64,000 bases of DNA, taken from positions 124,001-188,000 of the forward strand of contig CAZMYW010000027.1 of NCBI GenBank assembly GCA_964570625.1, in the 5' to 3' direction. Below, one piece after another: positions 42,061 to 49,997 of this stretch; position 1 is the stretch's first letter, and each line of letters begins with the position of its first letter. This DNA comes from JBFLXB01 sp964570625 (GTDB lineage: Bacteria > Nitrospirota > Nitrospiria > 2-01-FULL-66-17). The notes beneath the pieces were generated by a model, which saw only the letters and a program-made list of their open reading frames with translations, ran no database searches and was not told the DNA's origin. Position numbers and translations under genes: made by a program.

Positions 42061-45000
42061 ATGCCTCTCTCCATCTTTCATCCGATCGTGACCCGCTGGT
42101 TTCGCGATCGGTTCACTGAACCCACGGACGCTCAGCGCCTAGGCTGGCCGCCGATCGTCGCGGGCACCGATACCCTCATCGCCGCGCCCACGGGGTCGGG
42201 TAAAACCCTGGCCGCGTTCCTCGCGTCGATCGACCGCCTGCTGCGGCTAGCGCTCGATGGCCCCCTGCCGGACGAGACCCGCGTGTTGTACGTCTCGCCG
42301 CTCAAGGCCTTGAGCCACGACGTGGAGCGGAACCTGACCGGCCCGCTTCAGGAGATCAACGACCTCGCGTCGACCCACTCCGCGCGCACGCTCTCTCCGA
42401 TCCGCGTGGCCGTGCGCACGGGCGACACACCGGCCGCTGAACGCCAACGGATGACCCGGCGGCCTCCGCACATCGTGGTGACCACGCCGGAGTCGCTCTA
42501 TCTGCTGCTCACGTCTACCAAGGGCCGAGCCATGCTGCGGACCGTGGAGACCGTGATCGTGGACGAAATTCACGCGGTCGCGCGCGACAAACGGGGTTCT
42601 CATCTAGCTCTGTCGTTAGCCCGGCTCGACGCGTTGTGCGAGCGACGGCCCGTGCGCATCGGCCTCTCCGCCACCCAGGCGCCGATCGACGAAATCGCGC
42701 GTTTTCTGGTCGGCACCGATTGTGTGGCGGCCGACGGCCGACCCCGTTGCGCGATCGTGGACATCGGTCATCGACGCGAGCTGGATCTCGCCGTCGAGGT
42801 TCCGCCGAGCGAATTGTCCGCGGTCTGTTCCAACGAACAATGGGAGGAAGTCTACACCCGGGTGGCGGACTTGATCGCGACGCATCGCAGCACGATCGTG
42901 TTCGTCAACACGCGACGACTGGCCGAACGCGTGACCCTGAGGCTCACCGAACGCCTGGGTGAACACGCCGTGCTCTCACACCACGGGAGCCTCTCCAAGA
43001 AAATCAGACGCAACACCGAGTTGCGTCTGAAGGCCGGCGACCTCAAAGCGGTCGTCGCCACCGCGTCGCTGGAACTGGGCATCGACGTGGGGTTCATCGA
43101 TCTCGTAGTCCAAATCGGCTCGCCGCGTTCGATCGCGGTCTTCCTCCAGCGCGTGGGGCGATCCGGACACGCGCTGGGTCACGTTCCGAAAGGACGCCTC
43201 TTTCCCCTCACGCGCGACGAGTTGTTGGAGTGCGCGGCGCTCATCCGGTCGGTGCGTCGCGGAGAGCTGGATTGCGTCCACATCCCCGAAGCACCGCTGG
43301 ATATCCTTGCGCAACAGATCGTGGCGGAAACCGCCTGCGGAGAATGGGCCGAAGACGATCTCTATCAGCGGTTTCTGGCGGCATGGCCGTATCGACATCT
43401 TGCGCGGGACCGCTTCGATCAGGTGGTCACGATGTTGGCCAACGGGTATGCCACGCGCATCGGGCGAGCCGGCGCCTATCTGCATCACGACCGGATCGGC
43501 AAGCGCCTCAAAGCCCGCCGTGCCGCGCGGCTCACCGCGCTCACCTCGGGCGGCGCGATTCCCGAACTCGCCGACTATCGCGTGGTGGCCGAACCCGAAC
43601 ACACCGTGGTGGGATCGGTCGATGAAGACTTCGCGGTGGAGAGCATGTCCGGAGATATTTTCCTCCTCGGCAACACGTCGTGGCGTATTCGGTATGTCCG
43701 CGCCGGCGATGTGGTGGTCGAAGACGCGCACGGCGCGCCGCCCACGATTCCGTTCTGGCGCGGGGAAGCCCCTTCACGCACGCGCGAGCTCTCCGCGGCG
43801 CTGTCCGATCTGCGGCGCGAGCTGGCGGCACGGGCGACCGACACCGACGCGGCAGTCGCCTGGCTGACATCGGAATGTCTGGTGGATGACTCAGCCGCCC
43901 GCCAAATCATGGCGTACATCCAGGCCCAACATGGCGCCGTCGGCCTCTTGCCTACGCAGGACCACCTCTTGATCGAGCGGTTTTTCGACGAGTCCGGCGG
44001 CATGCAACTCGTCATTCACTCGCCATACGGAGGCCGGATCAACCGCGCGTGGGGCCTGGCGCTGCGCAAGCGGTTCTGCCGCACGTTCGATTTCGAGCTG
44101 CAGGCCAGCGCGGATGACGACGGCATCGTGCTGTCGCTCGGCCCGCAACAGAGCTTTCCCTTGACCGACATTCCGGCGATGGTGGCGTCATCCCAAGCTG
44201 AACCCGTACTGACCCAGGCCGTGTTGGGTTCGCCGATCTTTGCCACGCGCTGGCGATGGAACGCGAACCGCGCATTGGCGGTGCCGCGCCAGCAACACGG
44301 GCGTCGGGTGCCGCCCCCGCTGCAGCGGATGCGCTCGGACGATCTCATGGTCGCGGTGTTTCCCCAGCAGATGGCCTGCCGCGAAAACCTCACCACCCCC
44401 GACATCCCCATTCCCGATCACCCACTCGTCAATCAGACCATGCACGACTGCCTGCACGAGGCCTGCGACCTTCAAGGGTTTGTTGAACTATTACGCGGGA
44501 TCGAGTCGGGCCAGATTCAGACCACGGCCATCGACACCCGGGAGCCCTCGCCGTTCGCCTACGAGATCCTCAACGCCAACCCCTACGCGTTTCTGGACGA
44601 TGCGCCGCTGGAAGAACGCCGCGCCCGGGCGGTGGCCACACGCAGAACATTGACGATCGAGTCGGTTCGTGACCTCGGCACCTTGGACCCCGAGGCCATC
44701 GAACGCGTCCGGCGCGAAGCCTGGCCCCTGGTTCGCGACGCCGACGAATTGTACGACGCGCTGATGCTGATCGGCGTCTTATCGACTGACGAAGGACAGG
44801 CATGGGTTTCTCAGTTTGAGGAACTGGTTCGAGCCGGGCGAGGGATCGAAGCCGCGAATCAGAACGGGCATCGACGCTGGGTGGCCATCGAACGCTGGCC
44901 GCTGGTCCAGGTTGCGCGGCCAGACCTGCGTCTGGAGTCCCCCCCCTTCCACAACGGCGTCACACCCGGCGCCGGTACCGAAGAGGACGCCGATCTCACC

Positions 45001-46482
45001 CTTGTCCGCGGCCGCCTCGAGGTATCTGGGCCCATTGCCCCCACAGATCTATCACGCGTCGTCGGAATTCCCGTCTCCCGTATCGACCGTGCGCTCCTGC
45101 AATTGGAACACGAGGGCTTCGTGCTGCGCGGCCGGTTCACGCCCGAGGCCAGCGATACCGAGTGGTGCAGCCGGCGGCTGTTGGCTCGCATCCACCGCCT
45201 CACCCTCGACGGCTTGCGGCGCCAGATCGAACCCGCGACCCCGGAAACGTTTCTTCGATTCCTGTTGCAGTGGATGCACCTGACTCCCGGCACACACGTC
45301 ACCGGACGACACGGTTTACGCGAGGTCTTGGATCAACTCCAAGGATTCGACATGCCCGCAGTCGCGTGGGAACGCGACATCTTACCTGTCCGCGTTTCGG
45401 ACTACGACCCCCACTGGTTGGACGACCTCTGCATGTCCGGTGAACTGATGTGGGCGCGCGTCACGCCCCCTACCGGTCCGGGCGGCGATGCCGGGGGCCG
45501 TACCCCCCGCAGGACTCCAAATCGAAGTATGCCGCTGTCGTTACTGGCGCGCGAGGCGCTGCCGTGGGTCGGATGGCGCGCCGCGTCGAAAGAAGCGTCC
45601 CCCGAGATCAGCCTACGCGCCCGAACCGTGCAGGATGCGTTGAGCCGCCAGGGCGCCTCGTTTCTCTCCGATCTGTCCTCAGCCACACGCCTGCTCCCAT
45701 CCGAAGTGACGGTTGCGTTGTGGGAGTTGGCGGCGGTCGGGTTGGCGACGCAGGACGGTTTTTCCGGAGTGCGATCCCTGGTGGACTCGCGTCGCCAGCA
45801 CCGCGGTCGCCACCGCCAACCGCGGACCGTGACAAGGGGGCTGGGCCGTTGGACGCTGTTATCGCGATCCGCGCCGCCCGAGGATCACCTCTCCGACGAG
45901 ATCCTCGAACCGTGGGCGCGACAACTCCTGAGGCGGTACGGCGTGGTGTTTCGCGAGTTGATCACCCGCGAGGATGCGGCCCCGCCGTGGTCTCGACTTG
46001 TCTTCATGTTCCGCCGCCTCGAGTCCCGCGGAGAGATCCGCGGCGGTCGCTTCGTGTCGGGCGTGGGCGGCGAGCAATACGCGTTACCGGAAGCCGTTGA
46101 ACCGCTACGGAGACTGCGCGAGGCGCCGACTGAACCGCAGCCCGTCGTGGTCTCAGCGACCGACCCGTGCAATCTGATCGGCATCATCACCCCGGGTTCC
46201 TTGGTGCCGGCTCAAGCCGGATCTTGCGTGGCCTATCTGAACGGACGGTTCGCTGGTTGGAGGCAAGGTGCCGGGGTCGAGCTCGCGTCTTATCTGGACA
46301 CCACACTGGCAAGAGAGGTCGAGCACGCCTTGTTGAAGGGACCGACGCCGACCTCTTCTGACGATCAAACTCGCGGCACATCATGGCGCGAAGAACTCAA
46401 CACACGGCGCAGGATCGTGAGATTACGAACTGAACGGCAAGAACGACCGCCGCACCGCACACCGTGGAGAGGCATTGGCTGA
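42061..46482 (+). CDS. lhr: Lhr-type ATP-dependent helicase (long form)
   Basis: This 1473-aa superfamily 2 helicase shows Q-motif PTDAQRLGWP, Walker A APTGSGKTLAAF, TTPESLYLLL, DEIHAVARDKRGSHL, LSATQAP, FVNTRRLAERVTLRL, ATASLELGIDVGFIDLVVQI and FLQRVGRSGH. The second half holds the Lhr core winged-helix regions and the large C-terminal extension seen in bacterial Lhr (E. coli ~1538 aa). These enzymes are 3'-5' DNA translocases linked to DNA repair; the C-terminal domain has been linked to uracil excision in E. coli. No nuclease or ligase gene is adjacent. Confidence 0.92.
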   Translation: MPLSIFHPIVTRWFRDRFTEPTDAQRLGWPPIVAGTDTLIAAPTGSGKTLAAFLASIDRLLRLALDGPLPDETRVLYVSPLKALSHDVERNLTGPLQEINDLASTHSARTLSPIRVAVRTGDTPAAERQRMTRRPPHIVVTTPESLYLLLTSTKGRAMLRTVETVIVDEIHAVARDKRGSHLALSLARLDALCERRPVRIGLSATQAPIDEIARFLVGTDCVAADGRPRCAIVDIGHRRELDLAVEVPPSELSAVCSNEQWEEVYTRVADLIATHRSTIVFVNTRRLAERVTLRLTERLGEHAVLSHHGSLSKKIRRNTELRLKAGDLKAVVATASLELGIDVGFIDLVVQIGSPRSIAVFLQRVGRSGHALGHVPKGRLFPLTRDELLECAALIRSVRRGELDCVHIPEAPLDILAQQIVAETACGEWAEDDLYQRFLAAWPYRHLARDRFDQVVTMLANGYATRIGRAGAYLHHDRIGKRLKARRAARLTALTSGGAIPELADYRVVAEPEHTVVGSVDEDFAVESMSGDIFLLGNTSWRIRYVRAGDVVVEDAHGAPPTIPFWRGEAPSRTRELSAALSDLRRELAARATDTDAAVAWLTSECLVDDSAARQIMAYIQAQHGAVGLLPTQDHLLIERFFDESGGMQLVIHSPYGGRINRAWGLALRKRFCRTFDFELQASADDDGIVLSLGPQQSFPLTDIPAMVASSQAEPVLTQAVLGSPIFATRWRWNANRALAVPRQQHGRRVPPPLQRMRSDDLMVAVFPQQMACRENLTTPDIPIPDHPLVNQTMHDCLHEACDLQGFVELLRGIESGQIQTTAIDTREPSPFAYEILNANPYAFLDDAPLEERRARAVATRRTLTIESVRDLGTLDPEAIERVRREAWPLVRDADELYDALMLIGVLSTDEGQAWVSQFEELVRAGRGIEAANQNGHRRWVAIERWPLVQVARPDLRLESPPFHNGVTPGAGTEEDADLTLVRGRLEVSGPIAPTDLSRVVGIPVSRIDRALLQLEHEGFVLRGRFTPEASDTEWCSRRLLARIHRLTLDGLRRQIEPATPETFLRFLLQWMHLTPGTHVTGRHGLREVLDQLQGFDMPAVAWERDILPVRVSDYDPHWLDDLCMSGELMWARVTPPTGPGGDAGGRTPRRTPNRSMPLSLLAREALPWVGWRAASKEASPEISLRARTVQDALSRQGASFLSDLSSATRLLPSEVTVALWELAAVGLATQDGFSGVRSLVDSRRQHRGRHRQPRTVTRGLGRWTLLSRSAPPEDHLSDEILEPWARQLLRRYGVVFRELITREDAAPPWSRLVFMFRRLESRGEIRGGRFVSGVGGEQYALPEAVEPLRRLREAPTEPQPVVVSATDPCNLIGIITPGSLVPAQAGSCVAYLNGRFAGWRQGAGVELASYLDTTLAREVEHALLKGPTPTSSDDQTRGTSWREELNTRRRIVRLRTERQERPPHRTPWRGIG

Positions 46483-46492
46483 GCCAACGGCT

Positions 46493-46538
46493 AAATCCCC
46501 CCATCCCCCCTTTGACAAAGGGGGGCAAGGGGCGATTT
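46493..46538. repeat. C/G-run palindromic repeat
   Basis: Inner perfect 9-bp stem CCCCCCTTT-GAC-AAAGGGGGG (46505-46525) inside outer arms AAATCCCCCC and GGGGCGATTT (one mismatch). Palindromes of this composition are scattered in many bacterial genomes and resemble non-autonomous (MITE/REP-like) elements. It lies in the lhr-to-TrpD2 gap. Confidence 0.65.
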
Positions 46539-46583
46539 AAAAGGCAAACGAATGAGCAACCACCAACAGAGCGTAACAACGCA

Positions 46584-47708
46584 ATGATCCCCGACATCGC
46601 GTCCCTCTCGCCGGACGACCGGATGGCGTCGTACGTCAAACGGATCGCCACCGGACCGGAGATGAGCAAGAACCTGTCGCGCGAAGAAGCGCGTGACGGC
46701 ATGTTGCTCGTCTTGCGACGCGCGGTTGATCCCGTGCGCGCCGGCGTGTTCCTGGTCGCGCTGCGGATGAAACGCGAAACCGACGAGGAGAATCTGGGTG
46801 TGCTCGCCGCGCTGCGAGAAACCACCCATGCCGCGATCGCAGACGTGGACGACCTCGTGGATCTCGGCGACCCCTACGACGGCTTCGCGCGGCATCTCCC
46901 CGCTTCGCCGTTCCTACCAGCCGTGCTGGCCGCGTGCGGCGTCCCGACCGTCTCGCACGGCTGCGAATCGCTCGGCCCCAAATATGGCGTCACGCACCAC
47001 CAAATTCTCCAGGCCGCGGGCCTGCGAGTCGATCTGACCTCGGAAGAAGGCGCCGCGCGCATCGCCGACCCCAACATCGGCTGGGCCTACGTCGATCAGG
47101 CTCAATTCCATCCCGAACTGTACGCCCTCACCGAACTGCGCCGCCTGATCATCAAACGCCCCTGCATCTCCACCTGGGAAAAACTCTGCGGCCCGGTGCG
47201 GGCGCGCGGCAGGAATCACCTGATCGTGGGCTTCGTCCACCCCGGCTACGAACACCCAATCACTCTGGCCGGCCGCGACACCGGCTACGCCTCCACGCTC
47301 GTGGTCCGCGGCATGGAAGGCGGCGTCATCCCATCGCTCAATGCCCAAACCCGCGTGGTTTCCTACCAGAGCGGCAAACCCGACGAGGAGTGGAAACTCA
47401 ACCCCAAGGAAGCAGGCATCGAGTCCACGGTGCGATCGGTTGCGGTCTCCCTCAAGGGCGATCACGGGACGGAAGACGAGGCTCAGGAGCACGACTTCTC
47501 GCGCCTAGCCATACCGGCGGCTGAAACCGGCATGCACGCGTTGAAGGGGAAAACAGGATCTACGCGGGACAGCCTGGTGCTTGCTACGGCGACGATCCTA
47601 CGTCAGGTGGGACACGCAGAGACGCTCGCTGATGCGGCTGTTCGTGCACGCAAGGCCATCGACGCTGGAGAAGCCCACCGACGGATTCTGGCGTCCGCTA
47701 AGAAGTAG
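46584..47708 (+). CDS. Anthranilate-phosphoribosyltransferase-like protein (TrpD2/YbiB type)
   Basis: This 374-aa protein has the N-terminal helical domain (LSREEARDGMLLVLRRAVDP, VFLVALRMKRETDEENL) and the glycosyltransferase-3 core (PTVSHGCESLGPKYGVTHHQ, WEKLCGPVRARGRNHLIVGF, VVRGMEGGVIPSL). No trp genes are nearby, and YbiB-like proteins are nucleic-acid binders rather than tryptophan enzymes, so trpD itself is unlikely. The frame is open 40 codons upstream through the palindromic repeat; ATG 46584 is taken as the start. YbiB is LexA-controlled in E. coli, a suggestive parallel to the neighbouring repair helicase Lhr. Confidence 0.8.
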   Translation: MIPDIASLSPDDRMASYVKRIATGPEMSKNLSREEARDGMLLVLRRAVDPVRAGVFLVALRMKRETDEENLGVLAALRETTHAAIADVDDLVDLGDPYDGFARHLPASPFLPAVLAACGVPTVSHGCESLGPKYGVTHHQILQAAGLRVDLTSEEGAARIADPNIGWAYVDQAQFHPELYALTELRRLIIKRPCISTWEKLCGPVRARGRNHLIVGFVHPGYEHPITLAGRDTGYASTLVVRGMEGGVIPSLNAQTRVVSYQSGKPDEEWKLNPKEAGIESTVRSVAVSLKGDHGTEDEAQEHDFSRLAIPAAETGMHALKGKTGSTRDSLVLATATILRQVGHAETLADAAVRARKAIDAGEAHRRILASAKK

Positions 47709-47723
47709 GTCCCAGCACTCGCG

Positions 47724-48137
47724 TCACGCGGCCCGGCCCTTCGGGTTCCGCCGCCGAGGACGACGGCCTGAAGAGGATGTCAACTCATCGAGCCCAACCT
47801 TGAGGGCTTTGGCAATCCCGCGGAGCGCGGTGACGGTTCCGACCCGCTTTCCTGCTTCAATCTGCGACACGTACGCGGTGCTGAGACCGGCCGCTCTTGC
47901 CAGCGCCGCCTGCGTCATCCCACGATGTTCCCGCCAGACCGTGACCGCCGACTCGCCGTCTAATATCCGATTGACCACATCAGCCGGAACCAGTTCTTCT
48001 TCTGGCGTAGATTTGGCTGCGCGATAGACCGCCACGTCCTCGGCGACCTCCGCAGCGTCCAGCAACTTCCGGTACTCATCGTAAGGAAGGACCGCCCACT
48101 CGGGCTTGCCGTCTTTTTTGAGAATCTGTGCACTCAC
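47724..48137 (-). CDS. XRE-family antitoxin-like regulator with Phd-like N-terminus, no toxin adjacent
   Basis: In this 137-aa protein, residues ~1-60 (KKDGKPEWAVLPYDEYRKLL, DAAEVAEDVAVYRAAKS) resemble the Phd/YefM-type dimerisation segment. Residues ~68-125 are a Cro/CI HTH (WREHRGMTQAALARAAGLST, AYVSQIEAGKRVGTVTALRG). The tail is basic (GRRPRRRNPKGR). Such proteins normally pair with a RelE/HigB toxin, but both flanks hold unrelated genes. A perfect AT-rich palindrome lies 57 nt upstream and is probably its own operator. Confidence 0.8.
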   Translation of the reverse strand: MSAQILKKDGKPEWAVLPYDEYRKLLDAAEVAEDVAVYRAAKSTPEEELVPADVVNRILDGESAVTVWREHRGMTQAALARAAGLSTAYVSQIEAGKRVGTVTALRGIAKALKVGLDELTSSSGRRPRRRNPKGRAA

Positions 48138-48193
48138 CGGTAGACTCCCCCTCTCGGCCCAATGCGCAAGATCAGAACGACCGAAACACTTCG

Positions 48194-48218
48194 GTATATT
48201 AGCATTCTGCTAATATAC
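48194..48218. promoter_or_regulatory. 11-bp perfect inverted repeat, operator of the antitoxin-like gene
   Basis: Arms GTATATTAGCA and TGCTAATATAC around TTC. Markedly AT-rich against its surroundings. On the minus strand it contains TAATAT, a likely -10, so binding would block transcription of the XRE gene. Confidence 0.6.
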
Positions 48219-48243
48219 AACACAGGTGTTCCCAGTCTCTCAT

Positions 48244-48978
48244 CTACTCGAAGACATACATCCTCCCCACCTCCTCAATGCGCTCCTTCCACCCACAATG
48301 CCGGTGCAGATCATACACCGCGGACGGCGGAGCGCCCAGTTCGTCCTGAATCGCCTTCGGCAAAACCCGCGACGTGGTGGGTTTGATGGAGAGGCCGGAG
48401 CGGAGGACGGTGTAGGAGGCGGAGTCGAGGTTGCCGTCGGTCAGGACAAGGCGGCGGCGAGTGGGGTCGAAGCGAAGGATGCCGAGGATATAACCGTACG
48501 GGATCATCAGGCAGACGCGCGCGCCCTCGGCGCCGCTGAGCACGGCGGGAGCTTCATCCACGTCCGCGGCCTCGGGGTCCGAGGTGGTTTGTTCGGTCAG
48601 GCCGATTTGCGACAGATCGTCGGCTTCGTACACGCAGAGATAGGCATCGTATCGCGTGACCATTCCGAGGCCGATCCCCGTCCCGGTGGGTTCCAGGCCG
48701 TACGCCTTGGCGAAACGCTCAATGCCAAATTCCGCGACAACGGTCGCATGACGTGATGGGTCGAGCGGCGTGGCTGCGTAGGATCGTGCGAAGAAGTGGA
48801 CACGGTGACCGGGAGGATTCGCGGCCGAACCAAGGATGACGGGCACATCCCCGCCCGGGTGGTCGGCGGTCCGCCACATGCCGATGCTGCAATAGGCTGC
48901 ATGGCAGAGCGCACCGGGATGGCCCGTGTGTGCGGACAGAACGTCCGTAAGGTGGCGCTGTTCAGCGATCGGCCGCAT
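48244..48978 (-). CDS. Protein of unknown function
   Basis: This 244-aa soluble protein starts at ATG 48978, overlapping the upstream GNAT gene by 17 nt. Visible segments are GHPGALCHAAYCSIGMW, HRVHFFARSYAATPLDPSRH, GIGLGMVTRYDAYLCVYEAD and LRFDPTRRRLVLTDGNLDSA, with a C-terminal YDLHRHCGWKERI. No family recognised. Coupled translation with the acetyltransferase suggests a shared job. Confidence 0.6.
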   Translation of the reverse strand: MRPIAEQRHLTDVLSAHTGHPGALCHAAYCSIGMWRTADHPGGDVPVILGSAANPPGHRVHFFARSYAATPLDPSRHATVVAEFGIERFAKAYGLEPTGTGIGLGMVTRYDAYLCVYEADDLSQIGLTEQTTSDPEAADVDEAPAVLSGAEGARVCLMIPYGYILGILRFDPTRRRLVLTDGNLDSASYTVLRSGLSIKPTTSRVLPKAIQDELGAPPSAVYDLHRHCGWKERIEEVGRMYVFE

Positions 48979-49435
48979 CGGCGCCTCCCTGCTCGATCGC
49001 GTACAACCAGAAATCTTCTTCCGGCGCTTTGGAGTGTACGCGACCACGCACCATACCTTCGCGCTTCATGCCGATCTTCTCCAATACCCGGGCCGAGGCC
49101 GGGTTGGTGATCTGGCAGCGCGCTTCGACGCGTCGAAGTCCCATGTCGGAGAATCCGTATTCCACCACGGCTCCGCAGGCCTCGGTCATGTACCCCTGAC
49201 CCCACATCGCCTGCACGATGCCGAACCCGATCTCAGCGCACGCTCGCTCCGGCTCCCACTTGATGAACCCCGCGAGCCCCACGACCTGTTCAAGATCCTT
49301 CGGAACGATCCGCCACTGATTGGGAAGGCCGACCCGAAGAATCGGGTCGGCTGGAGATCCGGCATCTATATCCCCGTCTCCCGTCGCCTGGAGGATGAGC
49401 CGAGGGGTCTCGAGCCGCCTCGGCGTCCACGACAT
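48962..49435 (-). CDS. GNAT-family N-acetyltransferase (RimJ/L-like), short
   Basis: This 157-aa protein has the start PRRLETPRLIL, then the acetyl-CoA core AEIGFGIVQAMWGQGYMTEA, FSDMGLRRVEARCQITNPAS and ARVLEKIGMKREGMVRGRVH, all typical of RimJ-like enzymes. The region between the first strand and GLAGFIKWE is only ~45 residues and contains Gly/Asp-rich filler (ATGDGDIDAGSPADP), some 20 residues shorter than usual. This may be an internal deletion affecting the acceptor site. Activity is therefore uncertain. Confidence 0.8.
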   Translation of the reverse strand: MSWTPRRLETPRLILQATGDGDIDAGSPADPILRVGLPNQWRIVPKDLEQVVGLAGFIKWEPERACAEIGFGIVQAMWGQGYMTEACGAVVEYGFSDMGLRRVEARCQITNPASARVLEKIGMKREGMVRGRVHSKAPEEDFWLYAIEQGGADAADR

Positions 49436-49464
49436 GTCCTACGAACCTATTCGGATACGTCGGT

Positions 49465-49637
49465 TCTGGAGCCTGTTCAGGAAGGGCCAGATGCCCCCTT
49501 CGGGGACTTCCAACGTTTCGATTTCTAAAGGTAGGTCGCACGGCGGAAGGAGGCCTTGCGCGCGGAGCGTACTGGGTCGTACGTGAGCACGCAAGACCGA
49601 CCGACAACGCCGCAGACGGCTATCCATGGACAGGCTC
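49465..49637 (+). repeat. Dispersed hairpin repeat, copy 3 (long form)
   Basis: About 170 bp: left end GCCTGTTCAGGAAGGGCCAG, right end AACGCCGCAGACGGC then TATCCATGGACAGGCTC, core GGAGCGTACTGGGTCGTACG plus TGAG at ~49564-49587. The core is enclosed by a perfect stem CTTGCG/CGCAAG. It carries ~55 extra bases in the left half relative to copies 1 and 2. It abuts the stop codon of the minus-strand 119-aa gene. Confidence 0.75.
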
Positions 49638-49997
49638 CTACAGGCGACGGAAGAGCGCGACCAAGTCGCTCACCACCTTCGCGCGCTCTTGAATCTTCGC
49701 GGCGAAGTCACGCGCCTCGTCCATAGCTTTTTGCTTCTCGCCGGCTGACGCTTCGAGTCGGATACGCTCGAGCTGGGCGTCGATCTCCGCGAAGTTCTGT
49801 TTGACGACGGGATTGGTGTCCAGGGCGGGTGCCAGCGCCTCGCGGAGATTGTTGAGTTGCGTGTCGAGCACTTCAGTCGGCAACTGCGTTGCGGAGGCCG
49901 GATCATGAATGGTGCGCAGGGCCTGGCCGATGAAGGCGTAATACTTGCCCACGTCGGCCGCGGTCTTGACCAGCAACGCTTTTCCCTCGTCAGCCAT
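49638..49997 (-). CDS. Small all-helical protein, unknown
   Basis: This 119-aa protein lacks a signal or membrane segment and is helical throughout (YYAFIGQALRTIHDPASA, DTQLNNLREALAPALDTNP, AQLERIRLEASAGEKQKAMD, AAKIQERAKVVSDLVALFRR). Its start overlaps the aspS stop by 8 nt, so it is the third gene of an rluB-aspS operon. No family recognised. Confidence 0.65.
   Translation of the reverse strand: MADEGKALLVKTAADVGKYYAFIGQALRTIHDPASATQLPTEVLDTQLNNLREALAPALDTNPVVKQNFAEIDAQLERIRLEASAGEKQKAMDEARDFAAKIQERAKVVSDLVALFRRL

Noticed and set aside
46464..46583. N-terminal extension of the TrpD2-like protein
   Set aside because: The 40 extra codons translate the palindromic repeat and lack conservation-like sequence; ATG 46584 is more plausible.
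46584..47708. trpD of a tryptophan operon
   Set aside because: No other trp gene nearby and the sequence resembles the YbiB/TrpD2 branch.
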